DNA of 64,000 bases, taken from Malus domestica. Taxonomy: Eukaryota > Streptophyta > Magnoliopsida > Rosales > Rosaceae. Positions within the stretch are counted from its first letter, which is position 1. Each line of letters begins with the position of its first letter. Location of the stretch: contig NC_091676.1 of the NCBI RefSeq assembly GCF_042453785.1, positions 999,501 through 1,063,500 on the forward strand, written 5' to 3'. Below are positions 24,658 to 37,894 of this stretch, piece after piece. The position numbers and the translations under genes were made by a program. The notes under the pieces were generated by a model. It ran no database searches and was not told the origin of the DNA. It saw only the letters and a program-made list of their open reading frames with translations.

Positions 24658-26462
24658 CTTTTTCTCCTAAAAATAAATGGTTCTTCTTTCTTTGTTCTGA
24701 GTTTTTTTATTTGTTTTCAGAATTCAGAGTCGTATAAATAAGAAGGGGAAGAACGAGAAGAGAGAAAGAGATGTACAGAGAGAGAGAGAGAGGTGTGTAG
24801 GAGTATCTCTATCTTTCGAGAGCAATGGGGAGAGAGACAGAGAGCCAAAAGGCTAACATGGGGGAGAGAAGGAAAACAAGGCCAAGGGCAAGCCTTTTTA
24901 TTGCCGAGTGTCAGTGGAAGCTGTTGAGCTGTGTTCCGTTCATATGCGCATTGCTCCACGCCTTTCTTTTTCGTTTCTTTTTTTTTTTTTTTTTTCTCTT
25001 TCACCAAATATTTTATTTTATTTATATTTATAGAGTAATTTTTCTCAAAAAAATGTATATTTAGAAAGAAATTATGTACGTCATTCTTTCCAAAATGTTT
25101 AATGCAATTATCTTCTTATCGACATTGAACTGCCAACGCGTATAATTAAGGGCCACTAAAATATCCTTAATGAAGGAGAGTTTTTTTTTTTCTAAGTTGT
25201 TATTCAAGATATGCAATAACAAAAAAACTAGTTACGATTAAGTATTTGACTCGGTTAGATGTCATTTTTATCATCTATTTTAATCAAACTTGAATCGTTT
25301 TGAAATCAATTTGAAACACATATTCTTTTACCAATGACTGATCGGTTTATCATCAATCATACACTACATAAACGAAATGAGTATAAATAGTTACTTGATA
25401 AATTGTATTAGTAATATGATGATTTATCAAATTACATGGAATATATCATAAAAATGTATAAACGAAGTATGGATGTTGTGTGTTGCAGGGGTTGGTGAAC
25501 GTTATAAATGAGATTATAATTACGTGTTTACTGGTTTGGACGGTTTATAAAGAAAGGATGTAATGCTCATAAATACCAAGTACTCAGCTGTACGAACCAT
25601 GCAATTGCATTTCATCCATTTTCTACCTTGCTACTTTCCTCACTAATTGAGATAAACTTTGTATGACTCACCTGTATTAGGAAGTTTGTAAGCAATATGA
25701 TCAATAATATATGTTTGGACTAAACTCTTGACTTGTCTTTGTGCGTTCTAGTAAAACATGTGAAGCATGCGGTTTATTATTGCATTGATAGGAACAAATA
25801 ACTCGTTTGAAACGCATGATGTTGTTCAATTCAATGAGAATTACCTTCTACCTTTTCATTAAGAATGTCTAAGAACTCGTTGGTGGATCGTTGAAAATGA
25901 GTTTTTTGTTCTTTCTCGTGTTCACTTTTTTTTTTCTGTTGTCTATACTACTATGTCATGATATACATAATTATAACTTTCAGACTTTCAGTTATAAAAT
26001 ATCTTAACATGATTTCAGAATATCGTAACAATTTAGATATATGCTTAAATCAACGGTAACGCACATTAACTAATTCTTAATGTAACAGTATTACTCCCCC
26101 ATATTTAGAGCCCAACATACGTACTGCTATTGTATGTTCCATTATTCCTTATACAATGATTTCGTACACTTTATCCCTCCATCAAGACCTTGAAATAAGA
26201 TAGTCGTAGCTTGAATATTAATCTTTCAAGAAGTCCACATTCTTAAAAGAGGTATAAAGTGCTCAAATAATAATTGCATTAAAAGAAAATAAAAATAAAA
26301 GTAGAGGACAATAGTGGGGATAAGAATATCACTATCAAGTTGACGACAAATTTCTCAATGGCATAACACCAACTCGTATATTTACAAAAGAATTTTTAAC
26401 CATTTATATTATGAAATTTAGTGTGTTAAATTGTATTTCCGACACATTGCAGAACATCTTCA

Positions 26463-26652
26463 AGGATCAAGATCCCCTTTTGAGCTTAGGAGGCTAAGCA
26501 AACCCATCGGATCGTTAAAATTTGATATAACTGCTACAATTATTATAATATTTAATATGATCTTCTGTTTGTAATCGTTGGATCAAATTTCAACGGTCCG
26601 ATGATTTTACTCATGAAACTCAACCTCTTAAGCTCAAGAGAGGATCCTGATT
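26463..26652. repeat. Palindromic MITE-like element
   Basis: The left arm (GGATCAAGATCCCCTTTTGAGCTTAGGAGG) and the right arm (CCTCTTAAGCTCAAGAGAGGATCCTGATTCC) are imperfect reverse complements, extending inward through CGGATCGTTAAAATTTGAT to about 60 bp. The centre is AT-rich. Confidence 0.65.
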
Positions 26653-29600
26653 CCATCTCCAAAAGCACACAATTGAGAAAGCATGAATCATTACGAGTAA
26701 AAAAAATATTATTAAGACTTTTGGGGCAAAAACATGTTTACTTTTTTTTTTTTTGGAGAAAAGAAGTTTACCTCTAAACTCTTGTCGTGTGATATCCAAC
26801 ACCCTATTTTACTTCTCACATACTTTTTTCATTTTCGACATTCGAATTAAATGAATTGAAAAAGATCAATGGACATAAATTATCAAGAAATGTGAGAAGT
26901 AAAATGGGATGGATAGCACACCCCAAACTCTTTTATCCTTTTTAAAAACAATATATTTATTTAAATAATAAAAAAGGAAAAGCAGCTGGTTGCATTCTCA
27001 ATCAGGCAACCGCACAAGGCGCCGTCTCTTTTGACGCTTCATAGTGCAGCTAGCTTTCCTAAACTACCCTCATATTACACCACATATTTACGGATTTGGC
27101 ACAACAAGAGGATTGTAATGGCAATCTGGTAAGTAATGTCAATAATGTGGGCAATTCAATCTGGGGCTAGCGTCTAATTTCGGCGCGTATTGACACGTGG
27201 CTTGTGAAATTGGTTTTTTCCATCTTTAGTAAATTCCACTTGGGCAAAACGGTGCCGCACAGCTGACGTGACACAATGTGCCCCTCACACCTCAAATCCC
27301 AAGTAGCCGTTGAAGGGCCCCACCGTAATTCATGGGCCTCCTTAAAGGTACCCGCTCCTAACGCCGTTAATCACGGGACAATCCCGTCTGAGGGAATTAA
27401 GCACAGGCCCCTGAGCCGCGACCCCCTCTCATAACTTCCGTGTCCATTGAAAACGGCGTCGCCTCCCCCTGATTAGGCCCCACATTTCACGCGCAACAGG
27501 TAAGAGCATTATATTAGTTATTAATATTGGTTAATTAACTTAATTAATAGATCAGATTATCGGGAACCGTGGACTGCCTACTGGAGCTGCTGCATGGACT
27601 CCACCTCGACGCCAACGGTTAAATAGGCGCAAGTTAGTTGGTGCTAGCATACGCCGTTAGCGAATCGTGTATGGCAATATACCACGTGGCGCCATGGCAT
27701 TTGCCCATGGGTTTTCGATGCATGGGGAATGACGTATGGGATCTAGCATATTATGAGATTGAGATCATCCCGGCGTTGCATTGAGGATGATGCATTGATG
27801 TTGCCTGTGGTAATGGTGGATTCCATGCCCATGAGGCTTGCAAGATCTACACCCGTCCACTAGCCAAGATCAGTAGATGGACGGCTGATGTTTATCTTGG
27901 AGTTGTGAAATATTGTTTTGCTAATTAATATGTGGGTTTTTGTGGATTCCTTGGGACTTGATGACAATTTTATTGGTATAAATGTTAAAGGGGATTTTTT
28001 AAAAGTGAGACTCTTCATTAACTCTCTGTCATCTCATAGTTTAAAGTTAATTTTTGTGTCGTTATAAAATATTGTACCAAAAGCATGAGGTGGCAGAAAA
28101 TCCTACTTTTAAGAGAGTCTCATTAGCATTTGTCTTTTATCCAACGGTTAGGATTGCTTATTTGAGAATGTGGGACATAGAGCCCAATACGTATTAAGGC
28201 TGTTTTTGGGGGAGGGGAGACTACCCCTCTCAAGATCAGGACTTTAAAGTCACTTTGAGGACTTACGGAGAAGGTTTTTGTCTTTTTACTAGTTTTTACA
28301 GGTCCATGAATCTCATTGCTGACAAATCCTCTTTTTTCAATCAATCTTCATTGAGATTATAAAAGTTATATATATTTGACTAAAAGCGATGGGAGAGTCA
28401 AAATGTTACAGAGAGTTGTTGTCAAATTATTGCTAAATATGACTTTGCCTAAACTCTAAACTCATACATGACTTTGCATAAATATAAGTTGTCAACTTTT
28501 TTGTGTGCATTCCAGACGGATTTTGTTATACTTATTGAATACTTAATTTGTTGGATAAAATTTCTTAGTTCCAGTTGCTTGCATCCACAAAAACCCAAAG
28601 TAAAGTAGAAAATAAATAAAAACACAAATAATACAACAACAAAATTGATAAATAATATGGACCAAAACAAATACACCTAAAATAATAGTTTCTTAAGCTC
28701 CTGGGGGGATGTTTGCCTGCCGTCTAAGAAATCGAGCTTTTTCTTTCGTTTCTTCTATCTCACACTTTCAAATTTAAGATTTTAATTTGGGAGAGGGGTC
28801 GACTCCATGGCTCTCAAGCACGTGTCACGAGGTTCAGGAAGACCGCGACTTTTATTCGCGTAGAGATGTACATTATCCTTTGCCACGCAAGCCGTCGAGG
28901 AGGTGGAGGATGACCTGACCTTCTCTTTGCTTCTGGCTTCTGGTGGGTGGTAGACCTGGTGGTGGCCTTCTTTGTTCTTTCTTCCCGCGCCGATTTTAGG
29001 GTTTATCCTTTTCCTCATGTAGCAAACCCTACCATGTACTATACCCCATCACATTTCAAAGCACGCCCACAGGAAAATGACTTATCCATATATATACTTT
29101 GTCTTTACAATTATTTATATGAATAATATTTTTTATAGATATTATCATCTTAATTCACATCATAATATGAAATCTTTAACAAAATATAATATCAGATTCA
29201 GATTATTTATAACTATGATTTGTGATGAAATATGTATCAATGTTTCAATTGAAGGTATTATTTTTTTACGTGTTCTAGATGATGAAACAATTGGGATAAT
29301 TAGTAGTGTTTTCCTTTGCTCCATCATTCCTTGTCTTACAATACTTAATGTTCTTGCAAATGATGTAAACGCCTCTATTAGGACTTACGAAAAACAAACA
29401 AATTAACAAGAGATAATACAGTCGAGCTATAGTGAAGAGACCGACTGGTATGTACTTAGCTGAAAATATACCGTAAAATTAATGTCTTAATTGTAAAAAT
29501 AACATACCAACCAACTCTTATGTTAGTGTTACTTGTTATTGGTGTTGGTTTAATTGTTTAGTAATCACAACTCATTAGTCAATGATTTTTCCCTTTAAAA

Positions 29601-29954
29601 AAATTTGGGGATAACTAGTGACGAACCATAGTTATATCCACTCATTCCGGACCCTGAAGAGGCTAATTCGGACCTGCACCCTTCCGGTGACCACAATCAA
29701 GGAGATTCACAGCTTACAAACCATGTTACAAAATGCCCTAAGTTTGTGCTGAGACATTTTTATGTTCCATGTGGTTTCCAACTTTCCATCTATTTGTTGA
29801 TAGTTTTTTTTTTTTAATTAAAATTTTCACTAATTTTCTAATTTGTTAATTTGGCATGTCATGTATGCTTCGAAAGTGATGGAAAATCTCAATTATTATT
29901 CCAACAAGTTGATTTTGGATCGACAATACTATTGGCAAAAACAAGTAGCTACAT

Positions 29955-30052
29955 GACTCATATTATTAATTGAAGTTCACATGAAATATATGTTAATCAT
30001 AGTGATTCATATTATTAGTTGAAGTTCACATTAAACATATATTAATCATAGC
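29955..30052. repeat. 49-bp tandem duplication
   Basis: Two copies begin GACTCATATTATTA (29955) and GATTCATATTATTA (30004), with about 85 percent identity. Non-coding. Confidence 0.75.
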
Positions 30053-31631
30053 GTCACTTGGCTATAATTAACCAGAATAATTGCGTTTTGCTCTCTTAAG
30101 CGTCTTGCCTCAAGTTGTAATATTATAAAACGAGTCGTGGATAAGACCAGAGAATTCTTGGTAAATAATGCATTGATCACCAACAAAAATATATGGTTCC
30201 CTTAATATTTTAATACAGTATAAGCTTCTCTGTCATAGGACCATTTTAGTCAGTTGACGATGTTTATATAAAACCCTAACCAACTGCAGGCAACTGATTA
30301 CATGTGTTTGTCTGCATGCATGTGTAATTTGTCTAACTAAAAAAGCTTCTGTACGTATAATATTCTGTAATATATACACGTAACATGTTAAATACATATA
30401 TTCTTCAAGTAAATTTATTTTTTTACAGTACCAAAAACAAAACAAAAAACATTTTGGAGTTAAAGTTCTCTTAAAAATATACCAGACACATAGATATAAG
30501 TTCCGACTTAAACGATAGAATATAAGAAATAACAGAAAAAATAATTAATGGATCTGTTTTTATAGCCGTTAGCTGTCCAGAATAAGCTTTAAAATTAAAA
30601 CTTCCACTGTGTGAAGGAAGAAATTAAACAGATAGTTAATAAAGATTATAAATATATGTACACTGTGGTGGGCACCTCCTTCTTCAACAACTACTGCATC
30701 GCATCCTCTGTTAAATTTGTATATAGAAAAATATTTGTGATCATATATTTGTAGGCCCGTTTTACATCATTTATTCCCGACATGTTAACCTAAAGCGAAC
30801 TCTCCGATCCCTCACTCCTTTGCCTATCTTTCTCTTTCTCATCCCCTATTACGTGCGTGTTGGCACGTCAGGACTCAGAAGCTAATTTTCAATGTGTTAT
30901 TGCTTATATTACCGGAAAAAAGGTGTACAATTATTTGTCGTGATGGCCATTGGGGCTTAAAGAAATATATTTCAGGGTACCAGACTGGGCCGAATGGTGT
31001 GGTTTGATTTAACGATTTATTTCCATTCGTTAAATTGCTTCACTAAATAACACAATGTTAGACTATCATTTTAAATTAATGATGTTTGACAATTAATTTA
31101 GACTCACAGTAGAACTAATTCTATTAAGAAAACATTTGATATGTAATGTGTGAAGTGGGTGTTATTTTTTTTTAGTACATCGATATTTTTACATTAAGAG
31201 GATAAGGAATTTGGTAAAGCCACATAATGAGCAGCTTAATTTGTGGGTGTCATTTGTGTATTTAGTTAATTTTAGATCTGTTTGATAACAATTTCATTTG
31301 TAGGCTTTTTTTTATGAAAATAAAAAAAAAAATTTATTGTAACAACATGAGTGGTGCGCACACACAAATTAGTGTGGTAAAGTAAAGTGTAAAGTAAAGC
31401 ACGAAATGCAGTTTATATTGGACAGTATGGTTTGGAGATGGAGGGGGGAGCTTTGGTGTGCTCTCATTTCACGATTTTGCAGCTAAAGGTAGCCCCATTT
31501 GACACATTTGCCACTTTCCTTGTTACTTTTCTTTCATTTCATATATGCATGCATATATGTTGTTTTAACATCTTTTCATGTTAAGTCACACCTTTGATTG
31601 AGCCTCTGAAATAACTTTTTCAAAGTTAAAG

Positions 31632-32286
31632 TGTCACATCCCGGTCCGGGCCCTCACCATATCCGGGACTCGACTTCACCGTAGCAAAATATTGTCTGTT
31701 TTGGGCCCCAACCACGCCCTCACGATTTTGTTTCTAAGAACTTAGATGAGAACTTCCCAGTGGGTCACTCATCATGGGATTGCTCTCGCGCGAACTCACT
31801 TAACTTCGGAGTTCCGACGGAACCCGAAGCCAGTGAGCTCCCAAAAGTTCTCGTGCTAGGTAGAGATGAGAATATACATATAAGGCTTACAAGATCCACA
31901 CCCCTGGGCGATGTGGGATCTTACAATTCACCCCCCTTAGGGACCCGACATCCTCATCGGCACACTTTCGGTCAGGGATTGGCTCTAATACCAAATTGTC
32001 ACATCCCGTCCGGGCCCCCACCACATCCCGGGTTCGACTCCACTGTAGCACAATATTGTCTGCTTTGGGCCTATCACACCCTCACAGTTTTGTTTATGGG
32101 AACTCACACGAGAACTTTCCAATGGGTCACCCATCCTGGGATTGCTCTCGCGCGAACTCGCTTAACTTGGAGCTTTGATGGAGCCCGAAACCAGTGAGCT
32201 CCCAAAAGGCCTTGTGCTAGATAGAGATGTGAATATACATATAAGGCTTGCAGGATCCACACCCCTAGGCGATGTGAGATCTTACA
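31632..32286 (-). mobile_element. Cassandra TRIM retrotransposon, complete
   Basis: A 655-bp terminal-repeat retrotransposon in miniature, read on the minus strand. The 5' LTR is 31997-32286, the internal part only 71 bp (31926-31996), and the 3' LTR 31632-31925. LTRs start TGTAAGATC and end GATGTGACA. A primer-binding site TGGTATTAGAGCC (initiator-Met tRNA type, one change from TGGTATCAGAGC) adjoins the 5' LTR, and a purine tract (AAGGGGGGTGAAT) adjoins the 3' LTR. The element is flanked by the direct repeat TAAAG at 31627-31631 and 32287-32291. Both LTRs carry a 5S-rRNA-like block (GGAACTCCGAAGTTAAG on the minus strand near 31800-31822) with the following GATGGGTGACC-like segment, the defining feature of Cassandra. 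There is no coding capacity; movement depends on other elements. Confidence 0.95.
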
Positions 32287-32343
32287 TAAAGTGGTCATTT
32301 ATTTTCTTTATTTATGTTTGTTGGTTGTTAATATAATAAAGGC

Positions 32344-32512
32344 CGCTACTTAGTACTGCGGTCTAATGATAATTATCTTCGCTTGTAAGTAAGAGATCTT
32401 AGGTTCGGTTCTCTCCAAAGTCGAAGTTGGACCACATTATTATGATAAGCCCATTGTAAGACTTATCATACTCTCACACTTCTACTATTGTTTGTTAAAT
32501 AAATAAAAAAAC
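32344..32512 (+). mobile_element. tRNA-derived SINE
   Basis: The head resembles a Pol III promoter: TAGTACTGCGG-like A box and GGTTCGGTTCTC-like B box about 50 bp later. An A-rich tail follows (AAATAAATAAAAAAAC). It is flanked by an 11-bp direct repeat ATAATAAAGGC at 32333-32343 and 32513-32523. It inserted about 50 bp from the Cassandra element. Confidence 0.75.
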
Positions 32513-33665
32513 ATAATAAAGGCGTTTTAATTGAGAACGCATTACACACACACACACTAATCTCTCATCGATGAACCCTAATGTCTCTTAGCAAGATTAA
32601 TCAAATATCCCAACCACTTTGTATAATTAATTTAATTACGGCCAGCTAGCTATACATGGTCACGGCCTAAACCCTAACATATATATATATATATGCGCGC
32701 GCGTGCTATATGGTATTTAGTTTTAACCTTTTTCTGGACTAGGTCATGGTTTCTAGCTGCAGGTTCCTCTCTTGTTGTGATTTGAACTGCAAATATTAGT
32801 TGAATAATCGTTTGATGTTGACTTACATATTAAGTTAAAAATAAATAAATCAAGTTATGAATATATATAGATATCACAGGTAGAAAATTTAGTTGATAGG
32901 AATTTGTCTAAATTATGAGTTATAATTTACTTGATATCTCTTGATTAGCAAGTCTTTTTCTTGGACAACTGTAAGAATGGATATTTAGAAACAAGATCAG
33001 TATCATCCATGGCCACTCAACTTTGGCCTGCCTTTTAATCAGTGCACATCTGATATGATAGATATATATACGGGCCAAAGATGTTCCTTTGCCTACTAGT
33101 CGATGTACGTATTTACAAAAGACATTCACAAGAAATACATGCCACTATCATGTTAACTTGATCCATCCCTTGTGTTATTGTCATGCATCTAAATTTTTTG
33201 TATGAACCAAAATGTCTATGTATATGATGTTAATCAAATGGCAGAATAGATCAAATTAAAAAATGCAAATTTGACAGCAAGAAGAATGGTTTGCAAACTT
33301 GTGCTTTGGTATGATTTGAGCCCGGCCTGCCGCAACTCATAGTTTCAAAGAAAATGGTATCACGAGTCTAACACAGTGCTTTATTATTACATATGAGAGT
33401 TTTTTTTCAACCGAAATCTATCGTTTACTATGTTTTATTACCATTCTAAGTTTTTAGAATGTTTTGATATTTCGTTATTTGTGTAATTTATTTTCTATTT
33501 GTACTCCTAGAAAGTTTAGGACAAAAAAGACATTATATTACATAAACCACCTTTAGGGTACTAAGATTTATATCAATCACTAAATTTGAAGTTTTTTTTT
33601 CTCAGGATTTCAGCTTCCTCATTCCTTAAAGTTTCCATTGGAATTTTTTTTATATAATAAGTATG

Positions 33666-33861
33666 GGCTCGTTTAGGAAATACTTGTAAATAACTGAAAG
33701 TACTTTTAGATAAATGATTTTGGATTTTAAAAGCACTTAAGTGCTTCTTAGGTGCTTATTGCAAGAAATTTACTTGCATTTTTATTAAAAAATTAGTTCA
33801 AAAAATATTTTCACTAAAAACGCTTTCATCAATTAAAAAACACTTCCTAAACAAACCCTAT
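33666..33861. repeat. Small repeat related to 58769-58992 (MITE-like)
   Basis: Begins GGGCTCGTTTAGGAAATACTT and ends CACTTCCTAAACAAACCC, so the ends are inverted repeats. The interior (CTGAAAGTACTTTTAGA, AAGTGCTT) aligns with 58769-58992. Termini of this form resemble hAT-type MITEs; this is inference. Confidence 0.55.
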
Positions 33862-36800
33862 ATTTCATGCATTGGAAAATTAAAATAATAATGCCCACTT
33901 TTTAATTTACACCGAAAAGGAATATAAATATTGTTGAGTATACTTTTGCTCTTGCTGCATGAAACTAGCAACTAAATCATAGCCGATCGAGACATTGAGA
34001 AATTGGATACAGCTTGATTTCCTTTTACTTGCTGCATCCACTTGCGTCACACTAAACTTTTTTTTTTGAAAATAGCGTAAAAAGATGCAAAAGCAGTTAA
34101 GAATCAATATATAAGATATCAAAACGTTACGTGCAACACAAGGTTGTCCAGCAGCTCAACATTCCTGTTCCCAGTCAATAGTATAAGAGTAATGTTAAGG
34201 AGACTTTCTAAAAAATGAAACTCTTCATCTGTTACCTTATGTTTTTTACATAATATTTTATAATGTTAGCACGTAAATTGACGTTAAACTGTAAGATTAC
34301 AGAGTTCATGACAAGTCTTACTTTGAGATTGTCCCTTTAGCATTTCTCATAGTATATTACTAAACTAATTAATATGTTGGTTAAGAAAACTAAATTTTCC
34401 AGTAAGAAAGCATATTTCAAGAAGATTAAAAAATGGAAATAAAATCATAAGAAAAAAGAAATGAAATGAAGTAAGTGTTGAAAGCGTGATGGAACTGGAA
34501 GGAAGCATATGTCTCCATCGAGTAGTTATGCTGAGAAAAAGCAAGCTCGGAAAAGAATGCTTATCTGACAACCACTAGGACTCCGTGATGATTATATATC
34601 TGTATATTATGAATGCTAATTAATCCAAAAAATAAATTTAAAAAATAATGATCACGAGTATTAGTCATGATTAAGAACAATCAAAAACATTTAAGTGGTA
34701 CGAAATGCTTGCATCAATGATAGCAAATCCATTGTCTTTTTCCCATTCCTCAGATTCATCATCCTTCCTCCATAACCCTAGCTACACGACTAGTGTTTGG
34801 TTCATCATAGCCATGACGGTGGGAATAATTTGTAAAAGTAGTCTACATGTATTGGATTGGTGTAGTTGTTGCCGTAAATTATAGAATGAACTGGGCTCAT
34901 GTTATAATTCGGGATTCTTAGCTATTGTTTCATTGACTAGAGATTCTGAATCATGGTATGAGTATGTGTCCGTTTATAAAATCCGTGTTATGGCTAGCAA
35001 GTATTTAGCAACTTGGGATTGAAAAAGTAATCACTTTGAAGCGTGGTCCTAAGTGTGCAATTCAAGTGCATGCAAGCTCATGAACATAGTCACTAGTAGT
35101 AGTGGTAGTATTACAACCTTGTTGCCTTTTGTAGGAGGGTCCAAGGGAGAGAATTATGGAAAGAATAAGACTTAGAATATTCAAAAGATGAGTAGAAGTT
35201 CATATTCAAAATTGTTTGTTGTCGTTTTATAAAATTTCGTGTTTATAATTAGAGTTGTTCATAATAAATAACTTTATAAAGATTGCATTTGTAAAAAATA
35301 AATTAAAACTAAGATCATTTAATTATCGAATTGTTTTAAAACAAATGAATGAATTTGATAAAAGTAGTACAAACTCTTTATGTATTTCCTACAATAGGTA
35401 GACTAAATGACCATATTTTTAATTTATTTTTTGCAGAGATTATCTTTACAGAGTGATTCATATATGAACGATTATAATCATAAGAACAGAACTTTGTAAT
35501 TTGAACACGAAGAGTTTTAAGTATGAATTCCTACTCAACTTTGAGTAGCCAAGTATTGTTCTCGAAAAATGTCTCTCCAAACTTTTTATTGTGTGGCCAA
35601 TCCATCAGAAAGGGATTGGTTCACACTTATTTTGGTTAATTTTTTTGCATATAACTAGTCAACGATCCAATTCAAGTTTATATATTTGTGTGTGATTAAG
35701 GAAATGTTCTTCCTCCTTTTGGCATATTCCTGATTCCTCCAATCCCATAGCCTATAACTGGGCGGCCCTGTGTTCTATCTGATGGACAGTAATAACTAAA
35801 AGGTTGGGCCTTCAAATCCTAATCCAGTTCAGACAAATGGGCCAGCTAACCTAATTGTAAGAACCAAGCTTTTGGAGCTCTCAAGTGCAGCTAAGATAAC
35901 CACCCATGGAGCTCTCAAGTGCAGCTAAGAACTTCACTGAACCGATATTGCTCATACAATCAAAATATGTATATAAAGATAAGTCCTATTGATTGATTTT
36001 GTCCTTTGAAACTGCAATTTAGTTTCATTTTTATCTCATATAATTGATTTTGTCTTGCTTTGCTTTCTAAAATTGTCATTTTTTACTCATTTAGTTTCGG
36101 TTCACCCCATTTTCGTTCATTCCGTAAAAAAAGACGTTAAATTAAAGGATAGTATGGATATTTACTTTTCACACAACTCCTTGCCTCCAACTTGCTTGCT
36201 AAAACAATCACAATTCCATTTTGGTAAAGTCTTATCCAAACCCAGTCTGTCTTTTTTGCCGAAATAGATGAAAAATTGGTGAACAAAAACTAAATGAAAC
36301 GAAAACGGCAGTTTGATGGGGTAAAATGAGATAAAATCATTTTCAATGGATAAAGTGAAACCCAATGACATTTTCAGAGCAAATCAATTAATAAACATAA
36401 AGATAATTATGTCGCCATGCAGTACTCTGCTTTCCTGTACAGGGACACCGATACTGGGGGATATAAGAAAGTTGTTCTGGTAAATATGTCAGTTTAATTT
36501 ATATTAATTTAATCAGCTCTCTATATCATCATGGTGATATGAACTATGAAGTACTGAAGGTTTACTGATGTATTTTCTCCAGTTATGTTAATCCATTTTT
36601 GTTGTGCCTTTAGATGGTATGATGCTTTTCGCCAATACTGTAAAGCTGTTTGAGGTTTCTCCACATAACCTTAATCTTCTCTTTTGCTTTATGCTTTAGC
36701 AATAGTATTAAATTAACCAGCATCTTCCTTTAGCTTCTGTCTGGTTTTGTTTTCTTTTATATCTTTTTCTTGCTTATGTTTTTATAAAGGTCACGCTTTT

Positions 36801-37200
36801 CCCAATTATTGTAACATTAATTGAATTCTGATTAAGCTATATACTGATAAATCAAAACAAAATAATACTAATGGAGAATTAAATATCTGACCATTTGGTT
36901 CATTTATCTGTTCTAAAAAGTAGATAAATCTTTCACATTTTGGAAGCGCGTGTGGCATGTGCCATGAGTAACAAAAGTTAAGAGAATACCAGTTATGTGG
37001 TAAACTATTGTACGTATTATAATAAGAATTAACAATAATATGATTGATATGTTATACTTCTAAAATATATTAACAATAACCAAATACAGGTGTTATAAAT
37101 TTACAGAAATAATAACATCACATGATCATATTTTTGAGACACTAAATAATTGTTCATGAGTAATATTACATATAATATTACCTTGAATGGATTTATTTTT

Positions 37201-37354
37201 GGGAATTTTAACGAAAAGCACCCGGTACTGTTCACTTTAACGAAAAACCACATTTTTACATTAAAAAGTCAATCATGGTACTATTCACTTTACCCTTTAT
37301 TTTGTCCTTATCATTAAAACTCAAAGTTTTCAAGCCCTTTTCATTAGTTTTCCT
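37201..37354 (-). repeat. Dispersed 155-bp repeat, copy 2
   Basis: Reverse-complement copy of the repeat at 15862-16015 and 53938-54092. It runs from GGGAATTTTAACGAAAAGC to CATTAGTTTTCCTT and lies about 540 bp upstream of the first b561 start codon. Confidence 0.75.
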
Positions 37355-37894
37355 TTTATTTTTTGCTTGAACTTTTACCTTTTTCAGACTAATCTGCTAC
37401 CACATTGTTCTTTTTCTTTTTTTCTTTGAAAAAAAAAAAAAAGATTTCCTCAATGGGTGATGCTCAAACAGCTAGATAGCTAGGACACCTCCACAAAGTA
37501 TAACATTAAGAGATCGGATATATACTTGGATTAATCGTCAATGTGAACTTGTGATGCTTTAGCTTTTTCTTTTTCTTATAGTTGTAGGCAGAATAAATAC
37601 CTTAGTACAATTAGAGCTGGTTCTATTTTGTCCTTGTGATGCTTTGCTAAAGTTCGAAGTTTCCCCAGAAGAGAATCCCAAAACCAACACAGCAAGCAAT
37701 CCCAAGAACAGTGCATGGGCATTTTTTATCACCAACTCTTACAAAGATACATATATATAAGAACTCATTCAGCAGAACGCTCCCACATCAAAATTAAAGG
37801 AACCAAATTTAAGATATTAACCCACCAATCCCCATCCTTAATTCCCCAGATTAATTCACTTCGCCATCATCTGTCGTCTAATCACTTAATCGCA

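Larger units (their letters stand above)
24658..31631. other. Gene-poor region upstream of XTH
   Basis: The first few hundred bases are the XTH leader and promoter, with GA tracts at 24757-24793. Beyond this I find no supported gene in about 7 kb. A GC-richer stretch at 27000-27900 has several ACGTG-core motifs but no ORF. A palindrome lies at 26463-26652, a weak inverted-repeat element at about 27990-28135, and a 49-bp tandem duplication at 29955-30052. Short open frames at 28782-29018 and 29077-29406 match nothing I know. Confidence 0.55.
32524..37894. other. Gene-poor region upstream of the cytochrome b561 pair
   Basis: AT-rich spacer. Contents: a TA-then-GC alternating tract at 32681-32704, a small repeat at 33666-33861, a weak inverted-repeat element near 34196-34345, an exon-like stretch near 36420-36480, and a dispersed repeat at 37201-37354. 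The last 200 bp are the leader of the first b561 gene. No supported gene. Confidence 0.55.

Noticed and set aside
27990-28135. Possible inverted-repeat element with GAGACTCT ends, similar to 34196-34345
   Set aside because: Arms are short (about 14 bp) and imperfect, so evidence is too weak for a feature of its own.
28782-29018. 78-codon minus-strand frame, basic and Ser-rich
   Set aside because: No family match and no extension by splicing; kept only as a remark in the intergenic entry.
29077-29406. 109-codon plus-strand frame
   Set aside because: Composition (Ile, Tyr, Asn, Phe) is what AT-rich random DNA gives; no domain.
31800-31850. Possible 5S rRNA gene
   Set aside because: The 5S-like block is part of the Cassandra LTR and occurs in both LTRs; it is diverged and lacks a complete 5S 5' half.
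36415-36485. Exon-like stretch reading MQYSAFLYRDTDTGGYKKVVL before a GTAAAT donor
   Set aside because: Looks codon-like, but I cannot identify the protein or find partner exons nearby; too short to call a gene.
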